Positions 35,532 to 44,130 of a stretch of DNA of 64,000 bases are shown here, in pieces. This stretch comes from Jannaschia faecimaris. GTDB taxonomy: Bacteria; Pseudomonadota; Alphaproteobacteria; Rhodobacterales; Rhodobacteraceae. Positions within the stretch are counted from its first letter, which is position 1. Each line of letters begins with the position of its first letter. The notes beneath the pieces are model-generated. The model was given only the letters and a program-made list of their open reading frames with translations, had not been told where the DNA came from and made no database searches. The stretch lies in contig NZ_FNPX01000003.1 of assembly GCF_900107415.1 (NCBI RefSeq), positions 62,001 through 126,000 on the forward strand, written 5' to 3'. Made by a program: the position numbers and the translations under genes.

Positions 35532-37142
35532 TTGAACAGCCCCTCCCTGCTGGCAAGATTTGCCAACCGTTTCGACGCGCCCGACCTGCGCGTCGCGCCC
35601 ACCTCGACGCTGACATTCGCTGGCATCCGTATCGAGGTGTTGGCCGGCCTGACGGTGGCCCTTGCATTGGTGCCGGAAGCGGTGGCCTTCGCCTTCGTGG
35701 CGGGTGTCGGCCCGCTGGTGGGGCTTTATGCGGCATTTATCGTGGGGCTTGTGACGGCGCTGATCGGTGGGCGTCCGGGCATGATTTCAGGCGCGACGGG
35801 CGCGCTGGCGGTCGTGATGGTGTCGCTGGTGGCGCAGTTCCCCGAAGGCGTGGGCGTTCAGTACCTTTTTCTGACGGTCGTCCTGATGGGGATCATTCAG
35901 ATATTCGTGGGCATCATGCGCTGGGGCAAGTTCATCCGGCTGGTGCCGCACCCGGTGATGCTGGGCTTCGTTAATGGCTTGGCGATCGTGATCGGCAAGT
36001 CGCAGATCGGGTTCTTCAAAACGGCAGACGGATCTTGGATGGCGTCAAGTCAGCTGATACTGGTGCTTGCCCTCGTGGCGCTGACGATGGCGGTCATCTG
36101 GGGCGTGCCCAAGCTGACCAATGCGATCCCCGCGCCGCTGGCCGGGATTGCGATCACGGCTGCAGTGGTGATCGGTTTTGGCCTGCCGGTCCCCAAGGTG
36201 GGCGACCTGGCTTCGATCTCGGGCGGGTTGCCGCAGTTCGCGCTTCCGGATGTCCCGCTGAATTGGGAGACGCTTCAGATCATCGCGCCCTATGCGTTGA
36301 TCCTGGCTGCAATCGGCCTGATCGAGAGTCTGCTGACCCTGAACCTCGTCGGCGAAATCACGGGCCAGCGCGGTGGAGCCAGCCAGGAATGCATCGCCCA
36401 GGGCGCGGCCAACACCGTGACCGGTTTCTTCGGCGGCATGGGCGGTTGCGCCATGATCGGCCAGTCGATGATCAACGTGAATTCGGGCGGACGGACGCGC
36501 ATCGCGGGGGTGGCGGCGGCGCTGTTCCTGTTGTTGTTCATCCTGGTTGCCTCGCCGCTGATCGAGCAGATCCCCCTGGCCGCACTCGTGGGTGTGATGT
36601 TCATGGTCGTAATCGGGACATTTGCCTGGAATTCGCTAAAAATTCTGTTCCGCGTGCCCAAGATCGACGCGATGGTCATCATCCTGGTGACCATCGTGAC
36701 GGTGATGACCGACCTTGCTATCGCGGTCGTCGTGGGCGTGATTGTCAGCGCGCTGGCCTATGCATGGCAGAACGCGACGCGCATTTATTCCAAGGCCCAC
36801 ACCACGCCCGAAGGGGCCAAGGTCTATGCGGTGCAGGGGCCGCTGTTCTTCGGCTCGGCCACCGGTTTCATCGAAATGTTCGATATTCAGAATGACCCGG
36901 CGCTGGTGATCGTGGACTTCGCCGACAGCCGCGTGGCCGACCAGTCGGCGTTGCAGGCGATCGAAGCGGTCGCCGCCAAGTATCAGTCCGCTGGCAAGTC
37001 GATCCAGCTGCGCCACCTTACACGCGACTGTCACCGCCTCCTCACGAAGGCCGGGCACCTGATGGTCGACAGCGACGACGACCCCGACTACGCGGTCGCG
37101 GCGAACTATGGTGTTCGGACGGGGATCTTGGGCGGTCACTAG
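35532..37142 (+). CDS. SulP family inorganic anion transporter
   Basis: A 536-residue SLC26/SulP transporter with 10-12 hydrophobic helices, including VLAGLTVALALVPEAVAFAF, GLYAAFIVGLVTALIGG and FGGMGGCAMIGQSMINVNSGG. A C-terminal cytoplasmic STAS domain covers roughly residues 420-530 (VYAVQGPLFFGSATGFIEMF and VIVDFADSRVADQSALQAIE). Members carry sulfate, bicarbonate or dicarboxylates; the substrate cannot be told from the sequence. The start is TTG at 35532 with only a weak GAAAGA ribosome site; no ATG lies nearby before the first conserved block. Confidence 0.9.
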   Translation: MNSPSLLARFANRFDAPDLRVAPTSTLTFAGIRIEVLAGLTVALALVPEAVAFAFVAGVGPLVGLYAAFIVGLVTALIGGRPGMISGATGALAVVMVSLVAQFPEGVGVQYLFLTVVLMGIIQIFVGIMRWGKFIRLVPHPVMLGFVNGLAIVIGKSQIGFFKTADGSWMASSQLILVLALVALTMAVIWGVPKLTNAIPAPLAGIAITAAVVIGFGLPVPKVGDLASISGGLPQFALPDVPLNWETLQIIAPYALILAAIGLIESLLTLNLVGEITGQRGGASQECIAQGAANTVTGFFGGMGGCAMIGQSMINVNSGGRTRIAGVAAALFLLLFILVASPLIEQIPLAALVGVMFMVVIGTFAWNSLKILFRVPKIDAMVIILVTIVTVMTDLAIAVVVGVIVSALAYAWQNATRIYSKAHTTPEGAKVYAVQGPLFFGSATGFIEMFDIQNDPALVIVDFADSRVADQSALQAIEAVAAKYQSAGKSIQLRHLTRDCHRLLTKAGHLMVDSDDDPDYAVAANYGVRTGILGGH

Positions 37143-37327
37143 GCCCCGGGGCCGGGGATGACCCTGACCACCGTGCAACGCATCGGTCTGTTACCTGTCC
37201 CGACGGATTATAGCCGCTCTGCGCGGCAAGGACCGGGCTGACACCGTCGCCGTTCGACTCGCGTTAGAGGACGACAACGGCTGAAGCAGCAGGCAGGGAC
37301 GATGATCTGCTCCGCGACGTCCACCGA

Positions 37328-37930
37328 TTATTCGTCGGGGCGGGCCAGTGAAAACAGTCTTTCGACGCGCGTGTAGTCCTTGTAGCCCAGCCGGGCCAAA
37401 GGGCTGAAGGACATCACGTCGAATATGCCATCCTTCAGGCAGTCGTCGCGGATATGCACGCCCGTCACCTCGCCGAAGACGGCTACGTTGGACGCGCCGG
37501 GCAAGGTCACGATCTGCGTCACCTTGCATTCCAGCGACGCGGGCGCGCCGCCGACGCGAGGGCAGTCGATCGTATCGCATTGCACCTTCTCGACACCTGC
37601 GATGGCGAACTCGTCCTCTCCGGCGGGCAGGGCGGCGGACGAGGCATTCATCGCGTCGCGCATCGCGTATTCCACGATGTTGACGCAGAACACGCCCGAT
37701 TCCCGCAATTGGGCCATGCTGTCCTTGGTGTTGTCGCGGTCAGGCTTGGCCGAGGTTGAGGCGAACATGACCTGCGGCGGTACATAGGCGACCGCATTGA
37801 AGAATGAATAGGGGGCAAGGTTGTCGCCCAGCGTGCTTCGCGTGCTGATCCAGCCGATGGGTCTGGGCGAGACGATGGCGTTGAACGGGTTGTGCGGCAG
37901 GCCGTGGCCATCCTCGGGGCGGTAGAACAT
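37328..37930 (-). CDS. Flavin reductase family protein
   Basis: A 200-residue FMN-binding split-barrel protein. It starts MFYRPEDGHGLPHNPFNAIV, followed by SPRPIGWISTRS (flavin site), LAPYSFFNAVAYVPPQVMF and CVNIVEYAMRDAMNASSA, the signature set of the flavin reductase-like family. Such proteins reduce flavin for a partner monooxygenase or are independent oxidoreductases. The frame is open to 38008, but ATG 37930 has GAGAGGA a few bases upstream. No monooxygenase gene is adjacent. Confidence 0.88.
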   Translation of the reverse strand: MFYRPEDGHGLPHNPFNAIVSPRPIGWISTRSTLGDNLAPYSFFNAVAYVPPQVMFASTSAKPDRDNTKDSMAQLRESGVFCVNIVEYAMRDAMNASSAALPAGEDEFAIAGVEKVQCDTIDCPRVGGAPASLECKVTQIVTLPGASNVAVFGEVTGVHIRDDCLKDGIFDVMSFSPLARLGYKDYTRVERLFSLARPDE

Positions 37931-38266
37931 TGGGGTCCTCTCAGGTGTCTGCGACAGACTAGGGCGCGCCGCGAATGGGCGAAAGCCCCAAAACCTGTGT
38001 GTTCGCAAGAGCTATGCGAATTTCGCCCCCGCACTTGCGCCGGCTCTGGGCCGCGCCGCCTCCACACCCGGTCACGGGCTCCCCTTTATGACGTGTCCGT
38101 GCCGGCCAACGCCCGCAGGTGCCGGGCGCGCTACAGATTGCTTGCTCCAAGGCTGTGCCGGCCAATCTTCTGTCACGCTTTGAGTTAGGATGCCCGGGCG
38201 AGCGGGGCGGCGAAAATCCTGCTTCGGAGGCTGGCCACTCCGCGCCGTTCGGGCAACAAGACCCGC
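37931..38266. other. 336-base intergenic region
   Basis: The region lies between the divergent flavin reductase and GNAT genes. No convincing gene is seen on either strand. It contains two copies of an 11-base direct repeat, GTGCCGGCCAA, at 38099-38109 and 38155-38165. They are too few and too GC-rich to interpret. Confidence 0.5.
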
Positions 38267-38737
38267 ATGGAATTGCACCGCGAAACCGAAGACGACGCTT
38301 GGGAAGTGGAAGCGCTCCTCGACACCTGTTTCGCTCCGGGACGGACTGCGCTGTCGTCTTACCGGTTGCGCGAGGGCGTGCCGCCGGCGCGCGACTTGTG
38401 CCTGGTGGCGCGTGGCTCGGCTGGCGAGGTCGCGGGCGTGATCCGCTTTTGGCCCGTGCGCGTGGGCGAGCATCAAGCGATGCTGCTCGGCCCGATAGCA
38501 ATCCACCCGACGCGGCAGGGGGAGGGGCTGGGGGCATTCCTGCTGCAATCGGGCCTCGACCGCGCGGCCGTCGCAGGCGTGGACCGCGTGCTGCTGGTGG
38601 GCGATGAGCCGTACTATGGCCGTTTCGGCTTTACCCGGTTGCATGGCGTGACCATGCCACCGCCGACCAACCCCGACCGCGTTCTGGGTGTCTGGGATTG
38701 GGACGGAGTGACCGGGGACGTGACGCGCGGGGCCTGA
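38267..38737 (+). CDS. GNAT family N-acetyltransferase (YhbS-like)
   Basis: A 156-residue acetyltransferase. The acetyl-CoA binding segment is IHPTRQGEGLGAFLL, followed by VLLVGDEPYYGRFGF, a combination typical of the YhbS branch. The N-terminal half has ALSSYRLREG and the VRVGEHQAMLLGPIA strand. Its substrate is unknown. The next gene (EcsC family) begins within 40 bases, so the two may be cotranscribed. Confidence 0.88.
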   Translation: MELHRETEDDAWEVEALLDTCFAPGRTALSSYRLREGVPPARDLCLVARGSAGEVAGVIRFWPVRVGEHQAMLLGPIAIHPTRQGEGLGAFLLQSGLDRAAVAGVDRVLLVGDEPYYGRFGFTRLHGVTMPPPTNPDRVLGVWDWDGVTGDVTRGA

Positions 38738-38773
38738 CTTGCCTTGGGCGCGGAGTATTCCCATCTGTTGACG

Positions 38774-39544
38774 ATGGCCCAGAAACACCGCTCCCCTGCC
38801 AACCCCCAGATCTTCCCACCCCTGAATCGGGAGGCGGAGCTGGATCGACTGGCGCTCAAGATGCGAACGGCCTCCGGCGTTGGAATACAGTTGCTCGGCC
38901 TGATCGGGACCCAGGCCGAGAACCTGCTGGACATGCTGCCGGCACCCGCTCGCGCCGGGCTTGAAAAGGCGACGGCTGCCGCGCTGGAGCAATCTTTCAA
39001 TGCCGCGCAGGCTACGCGCAAAGGCCGCGTGGCCGACGCGCCCGACTGGCTCAGCCGTGCGATTTCAGTGGGCACGGGGGCGGCGGGTGGCTTTGGCGGC
39101 TTGCCGTCGGCGTTGGCAGAATTGCCGGTAACGACCACCGTGATCCTGCGTGCGATCCAATCAATCGCCGATGAACATGGGCTGGACCCGGCCCTGCCCG
39201 AGGTGCGCGCCGCCTGCCTGCGCGTCTTTGCCGCCGCCGGGCCGCTGGACGATGACGATGGCACCGATCTCAGCTTCCTGACGTTGCGCCTGAGTGTCAC
39301 GGGCAGTGCCGTGCACGGGCTGATCACCAAAGTGGCTCCACGTCTGGCGATCCCGATGGGGCAGAAGCTGGCCGCACAGACCGTGCCCCTGATCGGGGCC
39401 GCCGCCGGGGCCGCGACGAATTACATCTACACCAGCTATTACCAGGACATGGCGCGGGTGCAGTTCGGCCTGATGCGCTTGGGCGCGCAGACGGGTGAGG
39501 ACATGGAGACACTTTCGGCCGCGTTGAAGCAGCGGCTGGCGTAA
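38774..39544 (+). CDS. EcsC family protein
   Basis: A 256-residue protein of the EcsC family, named after a Bacillus protein linked to an ABC exporter. Typical parts are a helical N-terminus, then GTGAAGGFGGLPSALAELPV, TTVILRAIQSIADEHGLD, AACLRVFAAAG and the C-terminal AGAATNYIYTSYYQDMARVQF. It is likely membrane-associated but its activity is unknown. Two starts are possible, TTG 38744 and ATG 38774; neither has a good ribosome site and ATG is taken. Confidence 0.8.
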   Translation: MAQKHRSPANPQIFPPLNREAELDRLALKMRTASGVGIQLLGLIGTQAENLLDMLPAPARAGLEKATAAALEQSFNAAQATRKGRVADAPDWLSRAISVGTGAAGGFGGLPSALAELPVTTTVILRAIQSIADEHGLDPALPEVRAACLRVFAAAGPLDDDDGTDLSFLTLRLSVTGSAVHGLITKVAPRLAIPMGQKLAAQTVPLIGAAAGAATNYIYTSYYQDMARVQFGLMRLGAQTGEDMETLSAALKQRLA

Positions 39545-39612
39545 CGGGGGTATCGCCGCCACCTTGGCCTGTGGCGAAACGCCCGCACGCCGCCCAAGTC
39601 TGGTCTTGCTCC

Positions 39613-40132
39613 ATGTCCGACCGTCTTCGCATCCTGATGATCGCCTCCTAATCTGTCAGAGGATTTGACGGGGAAGCGTATGTGGGCTTCCGGTGGGCCA
39701 AGGCGCTGTCGCCGCTGGTCAACCTGACCGTGGCCACGTTCCAGAGCCCGAAACACAGCCTCATATCGGATCAGTTGCCGCAGGCCCGCACGGTCACTTG
39801 GCCCTCGCCGCGCCTCATTCCGCGCGGCGGGCGGTCGTGTCGATGTCCAAGCCCGAGTGGCCGATTTTCGTGGGTCACATCTGGCGACACCGGCGCGCCC
39901 ACGTCGGCGACTACGACATCGGACATTAGATCATGCCGCCGGCAATGCACCATCCCAGGCAGCCGCCGCAACGATCGGCAGCCCCCAGCGCATCGCCGCG
40001 GCGCGGCACCGCCTGATCGACGATCCGGGGCTGCGGCTGGGGCGGCACGCACGCGCCAAGGTCGCGGCCGAGGGCCTTTGGCCCAACAAGGCGACGGGTT
40101 TGGTCGAATTGTACCGCAAGGTGTTGGCCTGA
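39613..40132 (+). pseudogene. Remnant of a family 4-type glycosyltransferase
   Basis: The first part reads MSDRLRILMIAS, then a TAA at 39649-39651, then FDGEAYVGFRWAKALSPLV and LTVATFQSPKH in the same frame, the N-terminus of a GT-B glycosyltransferase. A second piece (about 39857-39900) reads PIFVGHIWRH. The last piece (about 39995-40132, another frame) reads AARHRLIDDPGLRLGRHARA and GLVELYRKVLA, the usual C-terminus of such enzymes. The middle 200 or more residues are missing. The gene is therefore truncated by internal deletion, one stop and frame changes, and is not functional. Confidence 0.6.
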
Positions 40133-40207
40133 CCTGACGTTGGACATGCAACCGGATGGCGCGCCCGTGTGTTGGTCCCCGACTCAACACACGGGCGGAG
40201 AAATACC

Positions 40208-40894
40208 ATGGCCGACAGCAAAACCCTTTTCATCACCGGCGCATCCTCGGGCATCGGGGCGCAGACGGCCCGGCAGGCGGTTGCCGCGGGTTGGAACGTG
40301 GGCCTTTTCGCCCGCTCCGAAGATAAGATCACCAAGCTGGCAAAGGAACTGGGACACGCCGCGCTTGTTCTTCCCGGCGACGTCGCCGATCGCGATGTGC
40401 AGGCCGCAGCTCTGGATGCTCTGGCGGACAAATTCGGCGGCATCGACGCGGTGTTCGCCAATGCCGGTACGGGTGTCCAGACGGCGGGCACCCAGAACGG
40501 AAACCCCGAGGAATGGCACGAGATGATCCATGCCAACGTGATGGGCGTGCTCTATACTGCGCATGCCGCGCTGCCCCATCTGCGCAGGACCAAGGGGCAT
40601 TACGTCGTCACGGGGTCCGCAGCCGGGCGCAGACACATCAAGGGCTCCATCTATGGCGCGACCAAATGGTTTGTACACGGATTCGCCGGCAACCTGGCGG
40701 AAGAGATGACCGAATGGGGCGGGCGCTGCACTGTCATCTCGCCCGGAATGGTTGATACGGAATTCTTCGACGAGGCTGACCCGACTCGCCTGCATCCGTC
40801 GGACGTGGCCGATGCGGTGATGCATGCACTGAGCGCGCCGGGCCGGGCGGATGTGCGGGAAATCCACCTCATGCCCAACCGGAACGCGGGCTGA
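40208..40894 (+). CDS. SDR family oxidoreductase
   Basis: A 228-residue classical short-chain dehydrogenase. The cofactor loop is ITGASSGIGAQTARQA, the NAG motif is VFANAGTGVQ, the catalytic serine is in VTGSAAGRRH and the YxxxK pair in IYGATKWFVHGFAGN. The body resembles the YdfG-like 3-hydroxy acid dehydrogenase branch with NADP-type arginine after the second strand (LFARSEDK). The start is ATG 40208; an upstream in-frame ATG at 40169 has no support. It converges on the ArsR gene. Confidence 0.88.
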   Translation: MADSKTLFITGASSGIGAQTARQAVAAGWNVGLFARSEDKITKLAKELGHAALVLPGDVADRDVQAAALDALADKFGGIDAVFANAGTGVQTAGTQNGNPEEWHEMIHANVMGVLYTAHAALPHLRRTKGHYVVTGSAAGRRHIKGSIYGATKWFVHGFAGNLAEEMTEWGGRCTVISPGMVDTEFFDEADPTRLHPSDVADAVMHALSAPGRADVREIHLMPNRNAG

Positions 40895-40903
40895 ACCGAC
40901 AGG

Positions 40904-41221
40904 TCAGGTGGGGTCGCCCAGCAGCGCCTCCAACGCGTCGAGGTCGAGGTCGTCGAATTGCCCAAACCCTTGCATCCAGGCGCTTGCTCCGCGCATCGCG
41001 TCGGGGTCCAATTTGCACCAGACGACGCGCCCGCGCCTCTCCTGCTGGATCAGGCCGGCGCGGGCCAGCACGCCAAGATGCTTGCTCACGGCAGCCAAGG
41101 AGACAGGAAAGGGGGCCGCGACGTCGGTGACGGCCATGTCGTCCTCCAGCAGCATCGCCAAGATTGCGCGGCGAGTGGGATCGGCCAAGGCAGCGAAAAC
41201 GGAGGAGAGGGCGTCGGACAT
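40904..41221 (-). CDS. ArsR family winged-helix regulator
   Basis: A 105-residue transcription regulator of the ArsR/SmtB fold. It has VFAALADPTRRAILAMLLED at the N-terminus, the recognition helix in PVSLAAVSKHLGVLARAGL and the wing IQQERRGRVVWCKLDP. There is no ELCVCDL-type metal site, so metals are unlikely ligands. It resembles the group of small ArsR proteins that pair with SRPBCC proteins or act alone. ATG 41221 follows GCAGGGGGC. An AT-rich inverted repeat upstream may be its operator. Confidence 0.88.
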   Translation of the reverse strand: MSDALSSVFAALADPTRRAILAMLLEDDMAVTDVAAPFPVSLAAVSKHLGVLARAGLIQQERRGRVVWCKLDPDAMRGASAWMQGFGQFDDLDLDALEALLGDPT

Positions 41222-41311
41222 GCCCCCTGCGATGCACCGGCCCGCACCATCCGTCAACGACGTTCAACCTTTGCGTTGAATGTCCGAATGGCGTGGCAGT
41301 ACGTCGCGGGG

Positions 41312-41356
41312 ACCAAATGGTGCACCATATCATATTGAATCTGATGATAATTTGGT
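41312..41356. promoter_or_regulatory. AT-rich nested inverted repeats between the ArsR gene and atpI
   Basis: TATCAT (41328-41333) and ATGATA (41344-41349) form a perfect inverted repeat with a 10-base spacer, the layout often seen for ArsR-type operators. Next to it ATGGTGCACCAT (41317-41328) is a perfect 12-base palindrome, and the outer ACCAAAT (41312-41318) and ATTTGGT (41350-41356) also match. The segment stands out as AT-rich in GC-rich DNA. Binding by the adjacent ArsR protein is inference. Confidence 0.5.
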
Positions 41357-41360
41357 GCCG

Positions 41361-41389
41361 TTGACTCGAGTGGCGGCGAGCCGTAAACC
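41361..41389 (+). promoter_or_regulatory. Putative promoter of the atp operon
   Basis: TTGACT (41361-41366) and TAAACC (41384-41389) are separated by 17 bases, 24 bases before the atpI ATG. The -35 is good and the -10 weak. The inverted repeats described just upstream end five bases before the -35, so a bound regulator could influence it. Confidence 0.5.
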
Positions 41390-41413
41390 GCCAACGACTT
41401 CCGGGGGTGCCCC

Positions 41414-41770
41414 ATGTCCGACAATTCCGACGCTGATCGTCTTGCAGCCCTTGAGGCGAAGCTGGCGGCAAAGCGGCCAAAGCCGGACAAGCATCACATG
41501 GAGGAGCACCATTCTCAGGCGCAACTTGCCTGGCGGATGGTCATCGAATTGGTTGCGGGCTTGGGGATCGGGTTCGGGATCGGTTACGGACTAGACTTTC
41601 TGCTGGGGACGACACCTTGGCTGATGGTTGTGTTCGTACTTCTGGGCTTTGCGGCCGGTGTGAAGACGATGATCAGCTCCGCGAAAGAAATGCAGGGGCA
41701 GCTTGATCCGGCTGCCGCGTTGAACGAACCGGGCGCGGGCGCGCCGAACGATGGGGACAAAGATGGCTGA
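41414..41770 (+). CDS. atpI: ATP synthase subunit I (AtpI)
   Basis: A 118-residue small membrane protein that begins the F0 operon. It has a hydrophilic, lysine-rich N-terminus with histidines (KHHMEEHHS) and two hydrophobic helices ([20 protein letters not shown] and [20 protein letters not shown]), typical of the AtpI/AtpZ family that helps c-ring assembly or carries Mg or Ca. It overlaps atpB by eight bases. A promoter-like sequence lies just upstream. Confidence 0.9.
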   Translation: MSDNSDADRLAALEAKLAAKRPKPDKHHMEEHHSQAQLAWRMVIELVAGLGIGFGIGYGLDFLLGTTPWLMVVFVLLGFAAGVKTMISSAKEMQGQLDPAAALNEPGAGAPNDGDKDG

Positions 41771-42518
41771 ATCAGCATCCGAAGGCGGCCTGAGCTTCCA
41801 CCCGATGGACCAGTTCATGATCAAGCCGTTGCTCGGCGAATACGGCGAGCCGGTGCAGTGGTACACGATCACGAACTTGACGTTGTGGATGGCGCTGGCC
41901 GTTCTGTGTGTGGTCGGATTGTTCATCTTCGGAACGCGCGGTCGGGCCATCGTGCCGGGACGCGGACAATCGGTGGCCGAACTGGCCTACGGTTTCGTCT
42001 ACAAGATGGTCGAGGATGTGACCGGCAAGGATGCCGTGCGTTATTTTCCGTATATCTTCACGGTCTTCCTGTTCATCCTCTTTGCCAACTTCCTTGCGCT
42101 GATCCCGACATCCTTTTCCACCACCAGCCATATCGGCGTGACCGCCGTTCTGGGTTTTGGTGTGTTCTTTGCCGTCACGATCCTCGGGTTCGTTAAGAAC
42201 GGCCCGTCGTTCCTCGGCCTCTTCTGGGTGAGCTCGGCCCCGCTGGCGCTTCGCCCGGTCCTGGCCGTGATCGAGATCATTTCATACTTCGTTCGCCCGG
42301 TAAGCCATTCCATTCGTCTTGCGGGCAACATCATGGCCGGCCACGCGGTTCTGAAGGTCTTCGCGGGCTTTGCCGCCATCACGGCCATCGCGCCGGTGTC
42401 GGTCCTTGCGATTACCGCGATCTACGGGCTGGAGGTGCTGGTCGCCTTCATTCAGGCCTACGTGTTTACCATTCTGACGTGCGTCTACCTCAAGGACGCG
42501 CTGCATCCGCATCACTAA
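41763..42518 (+). CDS. atpB: ATP synthase F0 subunit a
   Basis: A 251-residue membrane subunit that forms the proton half-channels. It has five or more helices. The essential arginine sits in the conserved [17 protein letters not shown], and the last helix has [17 protein letters not shown], where the glutamate and glutamine are typical. ATG 41763 follows GGGGACAAAG and overlaps the atpI stop; an ATG at 41751 is less likely. Confidence 0.97.
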   Translation: MAESASEGGLSFHPMDQFMIKPLLGEYGEPVQWYTITNLTLWMALAVLCVVGLFIFGTRGRAIVPGRGQSVAELAYGFVYKMVEDVTGKDAVRYFPYIFTVFLFILFANFLALIPTSFSTTSHIGVTAVLGFGVFFAVTILGFVKNGPSFLGLFWVSSAPLALRPVLAVIEIISYFVRPVSHSIRLAGNIMAGHAVLKVFAGFAAITAIAPVSVLAITAIYGLEVLVAFIQAYVFTILTCVYLKDALHPHH

Positions 42519-42579
42519 CGCGGTGGGCCAGCCGGCTCGCCTCACCTATCGCTAAGCTTCCATCGTAAGGAGATAACAC

Positions 42580-42819
42580 ATGGAACTCGAAGCCGCTTCC
42601 GCCCTGGGTCAATTCGCTGGTGCGGGCCTTGCCGCCATCGGTTCGGGCATGGCCGCCATCGGCGTGGGTAACGTCGCAGGTAACTTCCTGGCCGGTGCCC
42701 TGCGCAACCCCTCGGCTGCCAACGCGCAGACCGCCACGCTCTTCATCGGCATCGCCTTCGCCGAGGCTCTGGGCATTTTCGCCTTCCTCGTCGCGCTGCT
42801 GCTGATGTTCGCCGTCTAA
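42580..42819 (+). CDS. atpE: ATP synthase F0 subunit c
   Basis: A 79-residue hairpin protein of the rotor ring. The first helix holds [21 protein letters not shown] and the loop has [11 protein letters not shown]. The second helix has the proton-carrying glutamate in [18 protein letters not shown] strong AAGGAG ribosome site precedes the ATG, fitting the need for many copies. A hairpin follows in the gap to the b' gene. Confidence 0.97.
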   Translation: MELEAASALGQFAGAGLAAIGSGMAAIGVGNVAGNFLAGALRNPSAANAQTATLFIGIAFAEALGIFAFLVALLLMFAV

Positions 42820-42843
42820 GACAGCGATATCATCCTTACGACT

Positions 42844-42869
42844 GGCGGGGGGCTTTCGGGTCGCCCGCC
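42844..42869 (+). other. Intra-operon hairpin after atpE
   Basis: GGCGGG (42844-42849) and CCCGCC (42864-42869) can pair around a 14-base loop in the 80-base gap between atpE and the b' gene. Such a hairpin could stabilise the atpE end of the mRNA or lower downstream expression, in line with the higher copy number of subunit c. Effect inferred. Confidence 0.4.
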
Positions 42870-42899
42870 GGGAACGAAACGACCTGACGGGACGGAATA

Positions 42900-43454
42900 A
42901 TGGCCACCGAACCATATCAACAAGATCTCGCTGGCGAATGCGTCAACAGCATCGGCAACGCCATCGGCATGCCGCAGTTGTGCGATTCCTGGTTCGGCAA
43001 CCAGATTTTCTGGCTGCTCGTCGCCCTTGTCGTGATCTACCTGATCCTGACCCGGATCGCCCTGCCGCGCCTCAGCGCCGTGCTGGCCGAACGGTCGGGG
43101 ACGATTTCAAATGACCTTGCGAGTGCCGAAGATCTGAAGCGTCAGGCTGTCGAAGCCGAAGCCGCTTACGAGCAAGCGTTGGCCGATGCCCGCTCGGAGG
43201 CCCAGCGGATCGCGGACGAAGCGCGCGCCTCGATCAAGGCGGACCTTGATGCCGCCATCGCCCAGGCGGACGAGAAGATTTCCGCCAGATCCGCCGAGAG
43301 CGAGGCGCAAATCGCTGAGATCCGCGACGGTGCCGCGGCCAGCGTTGCCGAAGTCGCGCGCGACGTGGCAGCAGAAGTCGTAAAAGCGCTTGGTGGCAAG
43401 GCCGACGCCGACACCGTGGCCGCCGCCGTCGATGCCCGTGTGAAGGGGAACTGA
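42900..43454 (+). CDS. atpG: ATP synthase F0 subunit b'
   Basis: A 184-residue peripheral-stalk subunit of the b' type, found in photosynthetic bacteria and alphaproteobacteria. It has one membrane helix (residues 37-54, [18 protein letters not shown]). A long alanine/glutamate-rich coiled coil follows, with the conserved [16 protein letters not shown] after the helix. Its N-terminal periplasmic part is longer than in subunit b. It pairs with the next gene product as a b-b' heterodimer. The symbol atpG is used for b' in some species and for gamma in others; here b' is meant. Confidence 0.93.
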   Translation: MATEPYQQDLAGECVNSIGNAIGMPQLCDSWFGNQIFWLLVALVVIYLILTRIALPRLSAVLAERSGTISNDLASAEDLKRQAVEAEAAYEQALADARSEAQRIADEARASIKADLDAAIAQADEKISARSAESEAQIAEIRDGAAASVAEVARDVAAEVVKALGGKADADTVAAAVDARVKGN

Positions 43455-43457
43455 ACC

Positions 43458-44012
43458 ATGCGTATGATCCTGCCCCTGGCCGCGCTGACGGCGACGCCCG
43501 CGTTCGCCGCGTCCGGCCCGTTTTTCAGCCTGTCGAACACCGATTTCGTCGTGACGCTCGGCTTCCTCGTGTTCATCGGTATCTTGTTCTACTTCAAGGT
43601 GCCGACGCTTCTGATCGGTCACCTCGACGCCCGTGCCGAGGGCATCCAGAAAGACCTCGACGAGGCAAAGGCCCTGCGCGAAGAGGCTCAGGCCCTCCTC
43701 GCCTCCTACGAGCGCAAGACCCGTGAAGCGCAGGCCAAGGCAGACGAGATTGTCGCCGCCGCCAAGTCCGAGGCGACCGCCGCCGCCAAGCAGGCCAGGG
43801 CCGATCTGGAAACCTCTGTTGCTCGCCGTATGGCGGCCGCTGAAGACCAGATTGAAAGCGCGCAGAACGCCGCCATCCGAGAAGTGCGTGACAGCGCCAT
43901 CACCGTGGCTATTGCTGCAGCGGGCGAGGTGGTTGCAAAGCAGCTGACCGCGACCGAGGCGAACGCCATGATCGACAGTTCGATCGATCAGGTTGCAGCA
44001 AAGCTGCACTGA
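43458..44012 (+). CDS. atpF: ATP synthase F0 subunit b
   Basis: A 184-residue peripheral-stalk subunit. A short hydrophobic start resembling a signal (MRMILPLAALTATPAFAA) is followed by the membrane helix (VVTLGFLVFIGILFYFKV). An extended coiled coil rich in alanine, lysine and glutamate follows, with the DEIVAAAKSEATAAAKQA segment. It begins four bases after the b' stop. The F1 genes are not downstream; the separate F0 operon is normal in alphaproteobacteria. A strong terminator follows. Confidence 0.95.
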   Translation: MRMILPLAALTATPAFAASGPFFSLSNTDFVVTLGFLVFIGILFYFKVPTLLIGHLDARAEGIQKDLDEAKALREEAQALLASYERKTREAQAKADEIVAAAKSEATAAAKQARADLETSVARRMAAAEDQIESAQNAAIREVRDSAITVAIAAAGEVVAKQLTATEANAMIDSSIDQVAAKLH

Positions 44013-44035
44013 CCCGCTTCTCGAGTTACAGATTG

Positions 44036-44060
44036 AAGGGCACCCCGGCGGGTGCCCTTT
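44036..44060 (+). terminator. Rho-independent terminator of the atp operon
   Basis: AAGGGCACCC (44036-44045) pairs perfectly with GGGTGCCCTT (44050-44059) around a CGGC loop, 23 bases after the atpF stop. One more T and ATCAT follow. A 10-base perfect stem makes this a confident end of the F0 operon. Confidence 0.8.
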
Positions 44061-44130
44061 ATCATGTCGGTCCAGGCTTGAGCCTGCCCGCATCCGGCGC
44101 AATTCGGGCCACAGGGAGAAGGAGCGCGCG

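Noticed and set aside
38099-38165. Two copies of GTGCCGGCCAA 56 bases apart, considered as an operator pair or attachment-site repeat
   Set aside because: Only two short GC-rich copies, with no integrase or mobile gene nearby; expected by chance in such DNA.
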